Assembly (NCBI GenBank): GCA_028753945.1
Contig: JAPNXP010000015.1
Span: forward strand, 1,054,001-1,118,000
DNA from: Hexactinellida sp. DTS-2022
Taxonomy: Eukaryota; Porifera; Hexactinellida
Direction: 5' to 3'
Length of the DNA: 64,000 nucleotides
Shown one piece after another: positions 1-10,795 of the stretch (its first letter is position 1; every line of letters begins with the position of its first letter). The position numbers and the translations under genes are program-made. The notes under the pieces are model-generated. The model was given only the letters and a program-made list of their open reading frames with translations, was not told where the DNA came from and did no database searches.

Positions 1-453
1 GAGTCTATAATGCAGGCTCACGACATACCTATTGACATAATAGTAACCCCAACACGAGTAATACACTGTCCCAGGAGACCGAGGCCCCCTGGTATCATAT
101 GGAGTCTGCTGACCGCTAAGCAGCTATCAGATATTCCGATCCTTAATGTTCTGCGCGAGAGAGAGTATTCTTCAGGTGCTGACGTCACTCTCAGGAGTGG
201 GGACATGGATGGAATTACAAGTCTACATATTAGGGATAGGGGCTCTAAGCGTGGGAGTGAGCGTATGAGAAAACCTATTCAAAATGGAGAGATTAATAAG
301 AAAACTACTGATGACAATGTAGTTATAAAGATTCGGGATAATGTTCAAAGTAGAATAGTTTGTTCAGATGGTTTGGATGTGAGTAGTTTTGAAGTTATAA
401 GTTTTACGGATTTCATCTCTCAACATCCTGACTGGAGTTTGTACAAGAAATAG
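1..453 (+). CDS. MTHFSD: MTHFSD-like protein, C-terminal part (gene runs off the left edge)
   Basis: The frame is open from base 1, so the ATG at 10 is an internal Met and the gene continues upstream of the window. Residues after it (HDIPIDIIVTPTRVI, then PRPPGIIW, then IPILNVLRE and GADVTL) match, in order, the end of the 5-formyltetrahydrofolate cyclo-ligase-like domain of methenyltetrahydrofolate synthetase domain-containing protein (human: HDITVDYILTPTRVI, PKPMGITW, IPILRSLRA, GKDVTL). This domain resembles folate enzymes but its role in MTHFSD is not well defined. The human protein ends in an RRM; here the remaining 80 or so residues are polar and lysine-rich and show no clear RRM. Only the last exon or last portion is visible, so the N-terminal half and any active-site residues cannot be judged. 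Confidence 0.8.
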   Translation, partial: ESIMQAHDIPIDIIVTPTRVIHCPRRPRPPGIIWSLLTAKQLSDIPILNVLREREYSSGADVTLRSGDMDGITSLHIRDRGSKRGSERMRKPIQNGEINKKTTDDNVVIKIRDNVQSRIVCSDGLDVSSFEVISFTDFISQHPDWSLYKK

Positions 454-962
454 TCAGTTATTATTTTGAATATGATTTGATATCACTTTTATAATTAATT
501 AAACTAATCAATTGATTGTGCGAGAGTATCTTATTATATTCTATAAGTTTTATTGTTTTATACTTTGTTAAATAGTTAATTTACAAATTACAACCTTAAT
601 AATCAGATAAAATTTTATGCCACACGTTATAGTATTTCCCGAATGCCATTATGTTTCCACTGTAGCTACTCTCAGGTTTGTAGTTAATTTAAGAGCATCC
701 TTATATGTAGACCGTCTAGAAATAGACGGTCTATAAAAGCCCATACAAATAAGCCAAAAATTTGTAGACCGTCTATAAATTCTGTAGACCACTTGCCCTG
801 CTTTTTATGGGTAATACTAATGCATAGGGAATAAAACCTGGTCTATTTCTAGACTGTCTACATATAAGATATCTCTTAATTTAATTATCCTAATTCTACT
901 CAGTAATGGAAGATAAATAGTCTGTATTTGCATTAATTAACGGCATAGAGATTATTACCTCT
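454..962. other. Intergenic gap with one MULE-like MITE
   Basis: The 3' flank of the MTHFSD-like gene and the 5' flank of the carrier gene. Apart from the inverted-repeat element at 693-875 it is AT-rich, and I see no coding or RNA feature. Confidence 0.5.
693..875. mobile_element. 183-bp MITE, 9-bp target duplication (MULE-like), copy 1
   Basis: The ends GAGCATCCTTATATGTAGAC and (reverse complement of right end) GAGATATCTTATATGTAGAC form terminal inverted repeats of about 35 bp. A perfect 9-bp duplication TTAATTTAA flanks it at 684-692 and 876-884. A 9-bp duplication fits the Mutator/MULE superfamily. A second copy lies at 62564-62746 with about three differences over 183 bp, so both are recent. 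Confidence 0.85.
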
Positions 963-1877
963 ATGAATCCAAGTGAGTTTGTCCTTGGAGGTATAGCAGC
1001 TGTATGTGCAGGTGTATTCACGAACCCCCTCGAGGTCATTAAGACCCGTCTGCAGTTGCAAGGGGAGCTTAGAGCGCACGGCACGTACAAGAGACACTAC
1101 AGAAACACTCTACAAGCGTTTTATACAGTGGCACGTAATGATGGCATGCGCTCCATTCAGAAGGGACTGGGCCCCGCTCTGGTGTACCAGGGCGTTATGA
1201 ATAGTGTCCGGCTAGGCACATACCAGGTGTTTATGGACACAGGTGCCGCACACGACGAGAAAGGTAGAACCGTCCTACCTACTACAATGGCGTTTGGCGC
1301 TATTGCCGGGTGCATGGGGTCTTTCGTTGCCAGTCCGTTCTACCAGGTTAAAGTCCATTTGCAAGCTCAGAGCGCTCCCTCCATTGCGGTAGGCTATCAA
1401 CGGAGCCACACAAGTGCTAGGAAAGCTCTGTCAAGTATCTACAGGGAGTACGGGGTGTTCGGTCTGTGGAGGGGGGCCTCTGGGGCCATGGCCAGGGTAA
1501 CCCTCGGATCAGCTGCTCAGCTGAGCACATTCTCTAACGTACAGTGCCTCCTCAGTGAAGCCTTTAACAGGAAGCGAACTGATATGAGTGTACTAGTCGC
1601 TTCGAGCTTTATGAGTGGACTCGTTGTATGTGTAGTAATGACGCCTTTAGATGTCATCTGCACTCGATTATACAACCAGAAATTGGATTCTCAAGGCAGG
1701 GGCGTGATGTACAAGGGTATTATTGACTGTGGGGTGAAGATTAGGAAAAGTGAAGGTATTAAAGCCTTCTACAAGGGACTTGGGCCTCACTACATTCGTA
1801 TTGGGCCACATACACTGTTGAGTTTAGTATTTTGGGGGAAGTTTAGGCACATTTATCAAACCTTGAAAAATACATAG
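963..1877 (+). CDS. SLC25A35: Mitochondrial carrier, SLC25A34/35 family
   Basis: A 304-residue, intronless mitochondrial carrier with the three-fold repeat. Carrier signatures are PLEVIKTRLQLQ (about residues 23-34), PFYQVKVHLQAQ (about 125-136) and PLDVICTRLYNQ (about 229-240). The degenerate second signature, the GTYKRHYRN segment after the first helix and the end RIGPHTLLSLVFW are typical of SLC25A34/35 rather than of other carriers. The family sits in the inner mitochondrial membrane; its substrate is not firmly known (dicarboxylate/oxaloacetate-like transport has been suggested from yeast OAC1 similarity). Start chosen at ATG 963, which gives family length with no N-terminal extension. 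It is followed by about 1.7 kb of repeats. Confidence 0.92.
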   Translation: MNPSEFVLGGIAAVCAGVFTNPLEVIKTRLQLQGELRAHGTYKRHYRNTLQAFYTVARNDGMRSIQKGLGPALVYQGVMNSVRLGTYQVFMDTGAAHDEKGRTVLPTTMAFGAIAGCMGSFVASPFYQVKVHLQAQSAPSIAVGYQRSHTSARKALSSIYREYGVFGLWRGASGAMARVTLGSAAQLSTFSNVQCLLSEAFNRKRTDMSVLVASSFMSGLVVCVVMTPLDVICTRLYNQKLDSQGRGVMYKGIIDCGVKIRKSEGIKAFYKGLGPHYIRIGPHTLLSLVFWGKFRHIYQTLKNT

Positions 1878-2237
1878 CGTAGATCCATTCAAAATTGTAA
1901 TTAGATTGAGATTTTGTTATATTCCATGCTCCATTAATTATCCAATATAATTTGCATACCTATGATATTTACAGAAATTATTTGGGTTATACGTTGTAAG
2001 TAACAGTTAATGTGAAAATTTGTACCAACAATAACAACAATAATTAATAAGCTATATTAATTCATAAATCCCTCAGTAAGAATAACATTACACCTGGGTT
2101 ATTGTAACAGTAATGATTTTAGAAAATAAGAATTAATTAATTAATAAATAATGGTAATTTCCAAAAACTTCCAAAACTACCAAATAGGGTGTAATAGTAC
2201 ATAATAGTAGTTGGAGCTTTTGTCTAATATTCATTAC

Positions 2238-2478
2238 CAGAGACGGAACCGGTCGGGTCTGACCGGCACCGGTCGGGTCGGGTACCGGTCGGAACCTTGA
2301 TCGGCCGGTCGAGATCTCTATATGATCTATTCGATATCATAATATCATAGTTTGTTTCTATTATTTATAAATTATTGCTAGCTATGATTGACCGGTCGAC
2401 CGGCCGGTCGGGTCGGGTCAAATTTCCAACTGCACCGGTCGGGTCGGGTCATGTAAATCCCGACCGGTTCCATCTCTG
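2238..2478. mobile_element. hAT MITE with CCGGTCGGGT word array
   Basis: Ends CAGAGACGGAACCGGTCGGG and CAGAGATGGAACCGGTCGGG (right end reversed) lie between perfect 8-bp duplications TTCATTAC (2230-2237 and 2479-2486). The interior repeats the word ACCGGTCGGGTCGGGT many times in both orientations. No coding capacity. Confidence 0.88.
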
Positions 2479-2576
2479 TTCATTACTATTACTTCGAATT
2501 GAGATTATAGGAAACACATTATAATAGTGGTTCCCCACTCCTTAGATCCTTATAAGTAGATTCATTATTACTTGTC

Positions 2577-2606
2577 GAGCCCTTCGGTCTCGGTCGCTTC
2601 GCGACT
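2577..2606 (-). repeat. Short dispersed repeat with 15-bp hairpin, copy 1
   Basis: CCCTTCGGTCTCGGTCGCTT plus CGCGAC is the exact reverse complement of sequence at about 36001-36028. The core GTCGCGAAGCGAC folds on itself. Very GC-rich against its surroundings; class unknown. Confidence 0.6.
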
Positions 2607-2796
2607 TTTGTTCGTAAAATTCATTTTGGATTGTGATTAGTTACTGTAATTTGTTTGGGAATTTATGTTATGTAAGTTATTCTCATTGCTCATTAGTTAT
2701 TAATTATTAGTTAATTAATAGCTCAATAATTCTTAAGGGTAGCTCGTTCAGCTATATTAAAACGTTAGCTTGTTAGCTCAAATAAATTGAGACCTG

Positions 2797-2859
2797 TGTT
2801 GGTAAATTATACGCAATGAATTTATTTCAGTAAATTGTATTGCAAAGTAATTTACCAAC
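2797..2859. repeat. Fold-back hairpin
   Basis: TTGGTAAATTA near 2799 is answered by TAATTTACCAA near 2849, giving an imperfect stem of about 20 bp with an AT-rich loop. Probably a fold-back MITE relic next to the stronger hairpin downstream. Confidence 0.45.
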
Positions 2860-2871
2860 TCTGGATTTAAT

Positions 2872-2959
2872 CTCTGCATAATAATGGTTTAAAGATGAGA
2901 ATAAGACCGCTTCGCGGTCTTATTAATTATTCTCACCATTAAACCATTATTATGCAGAG
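2872..2959. repeat. 88-bp near-perfect hairpin with GACCGC-TTC-GCGGTC tip
   Basis: Left arm CTCTGCATAATAATGGTTTA and its complement ending CATTATTATGCAGAG enclose GAGAATAA/TTATTAATTATTCTC and a GC-rich tip GACCGCTTCGCGGTC. The arms match except for a few bulges. Probably a fold-back MITE; an RNA hairpin role cannot be excluded. Confidence 0.7.
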
Positions 2960-3119
2960 GTAAATTCAGGATTGCAAAATATTTGATTTCATAGTAATAA
3001 ACATCTATACATCTCACCATAAACAATTCATTTTGCAGGAGCTTGGTTAGTGAATTATTTAATCTAATTGATAGCAATAATTTACATAATAAATCTCATC
3101 GTTGGGCAGAACCAAAATC

Positions 3120-3289
3120 CAGGCACGTAGCTACGGGGGGGCGACTGCCCCCCAAAAAGTACTTCTCGCCCCCCCTACCAAGAGAATTTAGGAAGTGTTC
3201 GTTATAGTAAATAGAGTGATTCGTCCCCCTAAGCCCCCCCGACTCCCTGCACTTGCCCCCCTGAATTACATACTCTAGCTACGTGCCTG
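3120..3289. mobile_element. hAT MITE, 170 bp
   Basis: Ends CAGGCACGTAGCTACGGGG and (reversed) CAGGCACGTAGCTAGAG. Perfect 8-bp target duplication CCAAAATC at 3112-3119 and 3290-3297. Confidence 0.88.
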
Positions 3290-3622
3290 CCAAAATCCTA
3301 GATTACTTGACTTAAAGTGAGTATTAGAGGAAAGGTCCCGAATCAACTCGGCCAAATCATTATTTGTCAGCGACATTTGCTTATATGTCGGCTAGCCGAC
3401 AAGAAGTAATTCCTGTAGTTATTATGAAAATTATTCAAAACACCTTAATTAATATTAATTAGTATATTTTCCCAAAACGCTTATACTATAAGAAGTCCTT
3501 ATCACCCTTTTCTACATATTTGGAACGGAATTTTTGATTCTATAAAAGCTATAATTATGAATTGAACATAACATGTGATACTTATAAATAATAAGAGATT
3601 GCGTTTTTTTTTTGAAATTTGA

Positions 3623-4897
3623 TTATAAAAACTTTGCCTTTTTACTGTGATATTCATGAACTTCGTTACTCATCCTAACTCTATTCTTGCTGCTATTTCC
3701 CTGTTGAAGTTCTACTCGGATATGTTGTCCGTCAAACATTCCCATTATCTGGGGATTCGCATTGAAATCCTCAAGCTTGTTCCACTTCTCCTTATCAGTT
3801 TTGTAAGATACGCTAAACGAATCTTTTGCATTGAGATTCAAGCTCTGTTTAACTTGAGTCTCTAAATTGTGGAAATTAGCCATCCTGCTCATGTGCACAA
3901 CTTTATTTTCTTTGCTCTCCCCGTTGAGAATCTGACAGTTGAGTGCGAGTAGATACACCTCCACTCGTGTGCTCTTTCGAAAGCTACCGTACTCCACTAC
4001 CCACCTACGGATTGCTGTTCCTTTCGTCCCAAACTTGTCAACTAATAGTTTCCAAGCGGGCTCTGGTACTAACTTATAATCTACATTATGAACTAAACCT
4101 TTCTTCACTAGTCCAGTTGTGCAGAAAAGATTGGAATTGTCAATTGGCCCTGGATGTAATGTTTGCGAATTATATGCAGATTTATTGCTAGCATAAAGTC
4201 TCCACTTTTTGAACCAGGAACAGCTCACCAGGCACCAAATTTCTCCTCTCTTTAGGTCCTTGTTCATCATATTCGTTATGACGTCATAATGCGATTCATG
4301 CTGCACGGTTTCCTCGTGTTTGAGAAGTGGCTCTTCGCACCAGCTGTTCACATTTGGCTGTGGACTCATGTCCATTGGTGCCACATCTTCATGGCTACAG
4401 CTACAAAATCGGGCATTGTTCGACTCGCAGGGCGTTTGCAACACTTCTTGCTTTGCCTTGCCCCAACTAGTGGTCATGTCAACTGGAGGGGCTTCTTGTT
4501 GAGGTGTACTTACTGGAGTGTCACAGATAACAGTGGTAATCTCCGCGAGCTGCTCCATCACTATCTCACCGCACTGCTCGATCTCCTTCTCTACGGGACC
4601 CTTGTGGATTTGGAATTTAATTTCAAATATTTGTGGCTTTTTATCAATTACATTATTTGGGATGTCTTCGGCTATGAACTGAAGAACGCTCAGCTTACTG
4701 GGAGGAGGAGTGTCGACGGAAGAATCTCCGGTTGTATTTTCAAATTTAATTACGTTGAGTTCTTTTTCTTGATTTTGGGAATTCAGATACGCGTCTAGTT
4801 TTGTTGTAAGCGTTTCTTCTCTCTTATCGAGGAGGTTGTGGAACTTGCTGAACTCCTCTTGGATCAGGTTTTTGAATTCTTTGACACTAACTTCCAT
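3623..4897 (-). CDS. Free-standing DUSP-Ubl protein without a protease domain (USP4/11/15-related)
   Basis: The first ATG of the open frame is at 4897, giving 424 residues in one exon (a longer reading starts only at TTG). Residues 1-50 are charged and probably coiled coil; 50-200 is low complexity, acidic and Cys-containing. At about 214-320 lies a DUSP domain: LKRGEIWCLVSCSWFKKWRL, HPGPIDNSNL, DYKLVPEPAWKLLVDKFG, VEYGSFRKSTRVEVYL correspond block by block to the N-terminal DUSP of USP15/USP4 (GDTWYLIDSRWFKQWKKY, YPGPIDNSGL, YILLPTEGWNKLVSWYT, VEVYL). A DUSP-associated ubiquitin-like fold follows at about 330-400 (WNKLEDF, GMFDGQHIRVELQQ). The frame then ends in a basic tail with no Cys/His boxes of a USP peptidase, and none is seen downstream. 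In USP4/15 these domains mediate protein contacts and regulate catalysis; a non-catalytic adaptor role here is inference. Confidence 0.72.
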   Translation of the reverse strand: MEVSVKEFKNLIQEEFSKFHNLLDKREETLTTKLDAYLNSQNQEKELNVIKFENTTGDSSVDTPPPSKLSVLQFIAEDIPNNVIDKKPQIFEIKFQIHKGPVEKEIEQCGEIVMEQLAEITTVICDTPVSTPQQEAPPVDMTTSWGKAKQEVLQTPCESNNARFCSCSHEDVAPMDMSPQPNVNSWCEEPLLKHEETVQHESHYDVITNMMNKDLKRGEIWCLVSCSWFKKWRLYASNKSAYNSQTLHPGPIDNSNLFCTTGLVKKGLVHNVDYKLVPEPAWKLLVDKFGTKGTAIRRWVVEYGSFRKSTRVEVYLLALNCQILNGESKENKVVHMSRMANFHNLETQVKQSLNLNAKDSFSVSYKTDKEKWNKLEDFNANPQIMGMFDGQHIRVELQQGNSSKNRVRMSNEVHEYHSKKAKFL

Positions 4898-6346
4898 TTT
4901 ATTCGATGCAGTTTGTAGATTTGGAATCTTCAAAGGTTTTGTAGTTGGTGTGTGTGTAAATGGGAACTTAATTAATTCAATGCAACTGCATTGGTATTTA
5001 TACCTGAGTCTAGATATTAGCTTAACTACATACGTACGTAGATGACCAATTAAATTGGGTTGTTTTTACTGTGCCGATATACTATAGTATATTCAGTTTG
5101 AGGGTTTCATTTCGATTCTAGTACGTAGTGTTTTCAAATTAACAAGCATTTTGAGATTCGGTAAATAATGTTCGAAGTGTTGAATATATACAATAAACAT
5201 ACTGGTGGTATTACTACTGATGCATTCAAACTGTGATAAATTGAACAATATATTTTTGTCACATTTGTTTAATTAATGAAGCCGTGAGGGATAGTGGAAT
5301 AACATTCCTAAAATTGTGAGTCTTATAGCAAGCATGTACATTGTACTCATTTATACGTAAACACTTGATGCGTTTTGAAAATACGGACACTTCGTAACAT
5401 TTATTTGCATAACGATCTGACGGTTTCCCAAGAATCCCAACTATTCTTATTCTAAATGTTTAGTTTCAATTTCTTCCAAAAGATAATTAATACCCTCGGC
5501 TGGCTTGGGGTAAAAGGTATAAATAGAAAAACCCCACTTTCACTTTCAATTGAAATTCAATTAACTTTCAGTTTCAATTTTACATTCCTAGCCAGACGAG
5601 GGTTATTAATGAGAGACGGGGGGGGGGGGGGGGCATAATATTAACTAAACAATTTAACTTCAGATTTGCTAACTTTAAGCAAATATTAAAACTTATTTAG
5701 GAAAAAGTAAGATTTTTTAGATTTTAAATAAAATTCAAAGTATTGTTAGTGAATAAAGATGATGATAGTTAGTTTAAATTCGACATCATATATCTTTAAA
5801 TAAATATATTTACGTATATTATTACGTCTAAAATCTGGAATTACGTAGAAGAGCTATTCTCGCTGACTATTACGTCATCTTATTTCTGAGCTGACTGATA
5901 ATTGAGAGGTTAAATCTTAAATGTATTGCATCAAACTGTAACCATAAATATTTTAACTATTCATTTGTCAATTAGTATACTTTTTACGTTGTTGTCGTGA
6001 AATTATACATACTTTCCTAGAACACAAATAATTACCACAACTACGTTCACGAATTCATTTAATAATTATCAACTAAATACGTATTTCATAATTTAGTTAG
6101 AAAGGTTCGAAAACCGTTGGCGTAGAAACATAGTCCTGTGATGAGATGGGCGACCCAAAAATCTTAGTCGCACTCGCCTCCCAGTTAATCAAATCAGCGA
6201 TTTTAATCGCAAACATTGATCCAAAATTGAAATTGTATTTATATTACCAGTAACTACCCCCATTTAATCTTCCATCACTAACTCCCATTATCATTGAATG
6301 TATTAGTGTATCACATTCAAAATGATGTCTGCTAAATATTCTGCTA

Positions 6347-6523
6347 CCGGTGTAAGCGCTTTGGGGACCCAGCGTTTTAGGGGGCCCCGTCCCCAAAGCC
6401 CTAGCGTTTTAGGGTCCCCCGTCACCATATCGCTAGTGTTTTAAAGCCCAGGGGCCCCAAACGCTAACGATTTAGGGACGGGGGGCCTAAAACGCTGGGC
6501 TCCCCATAACGCGCTTACACCGG
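6347..6523. mobile_element. GC-rich MITE, copy 1 (CCGGTGTAAGCGC ends)
   Basis: Begins CCGGTGTAAGCGC and ends with its complement GCGCTTACACCGG; flanked by TA on both sides, though the TA could be part of the end. Inside, the word AGCGTTTTAGGG and its complement are repeated several times. Second copy at 52591-52770. GC content is far above the surroundings. Confidence 0.78.
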
Positions 6524-7314
6524 TACCAACTACTACGAGGACAATAAGAAGGTGAAGGGGTGTGGTCCACGTCCATTATACCCCAGGCATGGGTGGGCAC
6601 GCACCCCCTGCCCCATATTCTACGCCTTTGCCCCAACCATTATTGAGGAATTCACAAAACACATTTGGGCTTAAAATATCATAATTTAAATAATTTGTTG
6701 TCGTTATACTATATACAGTTAAAATTATAAATCAAGACACTTTTGCTTGGATTGAGCAGAAATTCACTGTCGAGTAGCAGTTATAATTGAAATAAAGATT
6801 TAGCAAAACATGTAGTAATTGTAAATATAAAACTTAAGTTAATTAACAGTTACAAATTAGAAGGAATTGAATAATATATAGCATTTAGTTACAGTTAGAA
6901 ACTTCAGATTAAATTTCTTTATTTCCATAATCCTGTGAGCCGCTCCGGCTGCCCTAGCATAGTTAGACTTCCTAGCACAGTTATATTTTTGGTGTACTAT
7001 ACTTGTTAGTGGGATTAATTCAAATTATTGTTATTGTAAATGAATCCATAGGAACTTAATATTACAAGTGGGAAGCCAAATATATTTATTACGCCTTCGC
7101 TGATTATGTCATCAAATGGCAAAGCACAATTGTCCTATAGTTAAGTTATCAGCGTTGACTTCGCCATTATACCCACTACGTATTATGATATGTCCTAAAT
7201 CTATCGACCAGGATAAACATGCTCATTGTAACCTCCGATTGGGCCATTCAATTGAATCCAAAATATTTAAAGAAATAGTATGGTAGCATTATTAAGGATA
7301 AGTCAATCTGGCCC

Positions 7315-7352
7315 GCAGGCTCAAAAGGTTGTCGACCCCTGCTCTAAGTGAA
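7315..7352. mobile_element. Lone hAT right end
   Basis: CTGGCCCGCAGGCTCAAAAG followed by GTTGTCGACCCCTG is the classic hAT end (reverse complement CAGGGGTCGACAACC...). No matching left end was found upstream, so this is a truncated fragment. Confidence 0.55.
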
Positions 7353-7739
7353 CTATATACTCCTTAGATAATTAAATAATTCATTATTTGAATCAATTAT
7401 TTAATGGGTTTAGCATGTTACATATAAGGAATTATTATGAAGTACATATTCATACTAAAAGTGAAAGCACATGATAATGATATCACAATCCATATGTAAA
7501 TTAATCTATTACATATTTCTAGTTAAACTAAGCATGTGCCTTTTATTTCCTGCTTATAGAACCTAATTTGATCTGATAAAATACTTAAGTGGTTTGCCAA
7601 ATGGCCTAGCCTTACATCATAGTATATCTTACACACACTTGATTTCCATCTTTATACAAGTACTTTCAAAGAAAAGGTTACATTTAATTGTTTTATATAA
7701 TATTGCTAGACATAACCTTACATAATTTTGTTGTACTAC

Positions 7740-8042
7740 CAGTGCTCGACAGAATGAAATTTTGATGGTGGCTAATTAAGCCACCAGCTCACTTTTTCTG
7801 GTGGCTAAAGAATAAACAACTGCCGTTTTAACAAACCTCTGATGACTAGACAAAGTTCAGATGCTGTAAAACAACACTAATGTTAATTAATACAAATGAT
7901 GCAACGAAAAATATAATCTACACAGAGTCAAATTATTCACAATTTATGGTAGATTAGTTAAGCCACCAAAGGCAAAATTTGGTGGCTTAAATAAGATTTT
8001 TGGTGGCTAACGCCACCAAACCACCTAATTTGTCGAGCACTG
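7740..8042. mobile_element. hAT MITE, 303 bp, GGTGGCTTAA words
   Basis: Ends CAGTGCTCGACAGAATGAAA and (reversed) CAGTGCTCGACAAATTAGG, between perfect 8-bp duplications TGTACTAC (7732-7739, 8043-8050). GGTGGCTTAA/GCCACC words recur near both ends. Confidence 0.9.
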
Positions 8043-8883
8043 TGTACTACCTCGTATTCTTTACAAATTTGTTTTCTGCCTAGAAAAATTATTTTGTTGG
8101 AATCTATGGGCATTAATAATTGTCTCATATTTTAGTAAGATTTGTCATCATCCAATCCAGGATATTTGGTATTTAACAATCTAAATTAACAAAATCTCAG
8201 AGTAGCTTTGAAATTACATACTTGGGAATAATATACACTTTGGTGATATACAAATACTATATCTTACATTTTGTTTGTATTAATATTCCTATATATTTTA
8301 CGGTATACACGTACAGCGATTTTCTTGCACCTGGTATTTCTTACAATCGGTTCTTCATAACCGATGCCTCCTACACATATTATTTTATTCATTATTATAA
8401 TATAATTTAATCGTTTTTCTTACTTTATTTTAAACTGACAAGAATTGGTAAGAAAAATATTGTTTGACTGCAATTAATTTATTATGACCTCTAAACTGCA
8501 GTAGATCTTCGCGCCACGTTAGCACGAACACAGGGGACCATCAAAATCCGTTCCCCATATCCGGAATTCGAGTTAACCAATCTAGTTTGTATAGAAAAGG
8601 GTTTGAAAGGGACTGACTGAAATAGTATTCGTATTTACCGGAATATAGTATTAATGGTTACGTAATTTAACATCAAAATTAGACAAAATTGTAATAAGTG
8701 CGGGTGGGGAAAAATTGATGAGTGCAGTGGAGCTGGAACGAGTTTATCATGGACAGTAGCCTAATTTATAAACAATGATTGCTTATAGTGAAAATCCTGT
8801 GCAATTATAGATATTTACCTTTTAGAAATCAAATTGCAAAATAATGGTATCAGAGGTTTGCTCAAAATAAGCGATTGTGATTC

Positions 8884-9265
8884 CCTTATTATAGGAAATT
8901 AACGCTCCATTAAATTACCCCGATTTGGAGCAAAACATTTTTAAATACGTACATGAAATTAACGCGATTGAGGGGAAGAACATTTTTATATTCACGAAAT
9001 TAACGCGAATAAGTATTAGAAAAAATAATTATGAATTTCTTCTCCCAAAATAGGCTTCCAATCTACTTGATACACATGGTGTCCTGTCTTACCCATTTGC
9101 ACATCGGGAATTATGTAGCTTCCAATTTTGCATATCCATTGTATAACTGTCCTGGAAATATAACAGTACTAATTCTAACTGTGCTGGAAATTAACACTCA
9201 AGGAAATTAACGCGATTTGGAGCAATTTGCGTTAATTTCATGGACGTTAATTTCCTATAATAAGG
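8884..9265. mobile_element. MITE with GGAAATTAACG words
   Basis: Left end CTTATTATAGGAAATTAACG and the complementary right end CGTTAATTTCCTATAATAAG. The subterminal word GAAATTAACGCGATTTGG is repeated several times. The target duplication is unclear (possibly ATTC). Confidence 0.65.
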
Positions 9266-9901
9266 TATTCATTTCAATTCAACCTCCAATTTTACAAAGG
9301 AAAGGAATGTATACCTATGTAATAACATTCTTAGATACGTAATATAAATAAATCTCAACATTTCTATTGCAGGACTGCCAAATGCTTCTTTCACTTAATA
9401 GGTTGCTGTTATCTGTTCAGTGATTAATGTGATTCTTCTAAGAATGGAAGTAGAATATACATCACTGATTACAGAAGAAGACTTTGGATAAATTATTTCA
9501 ATTTATTTGTTCAATTGAATTATTATGCACGTCTCTACCAATTTGTCCTATCGAAGGATAACTTATTTGTGAAACCCTAATTAACTTCCTTCACAGCCTA
9601 TTTATTCGCTGTCTCGAGTTTATTTGAAGATATATTTATTTACGAATTTCAGTTTATCGATATACTCTATGGAGTTGGATGGTAAATTTATTAATAATTT
9701 ATTAATAAAATATAAATATGTTGATTTTACATTACTTACAGAGCTTGACTATTATAATTCAAATAATTATAAACCACTGTTGCCACTTTCTGACCTTTAT
9801 TAGTTTCATAAATACTATCGTACGGATATGTATAAAGTAGTATATTCTGTATACGATACTGAGAGTAAAGTCTAATTCCATCGCTTTAGCAAATGCAGTT
9901 A

Positions 9902-10358
9902 CAGTGGAAGCCGCTTAATTGGGACAAATTGATGTGATACGGATTTTAGCTTAAAAAAATCACCTGTTTGTTAATCAGGACAACGCATCGGTTAATTCAA
10001 CTTAATTGGGAGATAAAATTTAAATTGACAAAATAAAACTTTCGAATCATGAGTTATTTGGGGCTATGAGATGCAATAAACGAAAGAAGAGGCTCATATT
10101 CATAAGTTTACCCCGAATTTATTCTACTTTTACGATGAAACTCGTGCTTTTTTCACTTGTTTGAAATTTTATATGTAGATTCATTAATGAAAAAATTACG
10201 AAAAATGCGAACTTTGAATCATGTACAATGTTTATATTTCCATTACACTCCTTATGCCCATTATTGAAATATTGATCCAGGGTGATTAAACTGTATCTTA
10301 TCTACAATTTTAAATCGGTTAATCGGGACAATTCCTGCCTCCTAAGCAGCTTCCACTG
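9902..10358. mobile_element. TA-flanked element, CAGTGGAAGC ends
   Basis: Left end CAGTGGAAGCCGCTTAATTG and reversed right end CAGTGGAAGCTGCTTAGGAG, flanked by TA. The words TTAATCGGGACAA and TTAATTGGGACAA recur inside. Looks like a decayed, internally deleted Tc1/mariner-pogo type element. Confidence 0.72.
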
Positions 10359-10374
10359 TATAATTAAATTAGAT

Positions 10375-10461
10375 ATACTCCTCGTTAGTACGAACACCAG
10401 GGGACAATCGAAATGCGTTCACCTAACCCAGAATACGTATTATACTAACGAGGTTCTACTG
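10375..10461. mobile_element. Short MITE, CCTCGTTAG family
   Basis: CTCCTCGTTAGTACGAACAC on the left and ACTAACGAGGTTCTACTG on the right; the same family as 44174-44329 and 54215-54330. Confidence 0.6.
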
Positions 10462-10526
10462 TATGTTGCAGCCAAATGCGTTTTGCACTTATGGACTGTC
10501 TGACGTCACATTCTTTGGTGTAGTAT

Positions 10527-10586
10527 TATATATGTTGCAGTCAAAGTGCGTTTTGACTGAAAACGCACATTGACTGCAACATATAT
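10527..10586. repeat. 60-bp palindrome, TATATGTTGCAGTCAAAG ends
   Basis: ATATGTTGCAGTCAAAGTGC is answered by GCACATTGACTGCAACATAT with only a few central bases between. The terminal word TATGTTGCAGT also ends the fold-back element at 63361-63892, so the two may be related. Confidence 0.65.
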
Positions 10587-10795
10587 CTCAATTAAATTGT
10601 TCAATACATTTTTGGTTCCAATAATAATCGTTCTTTCTGCAGCTTATTGATAACTCGTAGTTAATGAAATCCACTGGTCATTTTACCTAGGAATTATACA
10701 ATACAATTAGGCAGTAAGATAGTAGAAAATCTATTGAGCATAATTAATTAATTGATAATGACTACTAATCCTAACTGCTAGCGCTCAGCTGTGTG

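Larger units (their letters stand above)
1878..3622. other. Intergenic region, hAT MITEs and hairpins, no gene seen
   Basis: Contains two hAT-type MITEs (2238-2478, 3120-3289) and two fold-back hairpins (2797-2859, 2872-2959). The rest is simple AT-rich sequence without a supported gene. Confidence 0.6.
4898..10795. other. Gene-poor stretch, 5.9 kb
   Basis: No supported gene. It holds a GTGCCGA-type repeat fragment (5069-5099), a G18 run at about 5617-5634, the GC-rich MITE at 6347-6523, a lone hAT right end near 7315-7352, an hAT MITE (7740-8042), a long-TIR element (8884-9265), a TA-flanked relic (9902-10358), a MITE (10375-10461) and a 60-bp palindrome (10527-10586). The remainder is AT-rich sequence without structure I can name. 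Confidence 0.5.
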
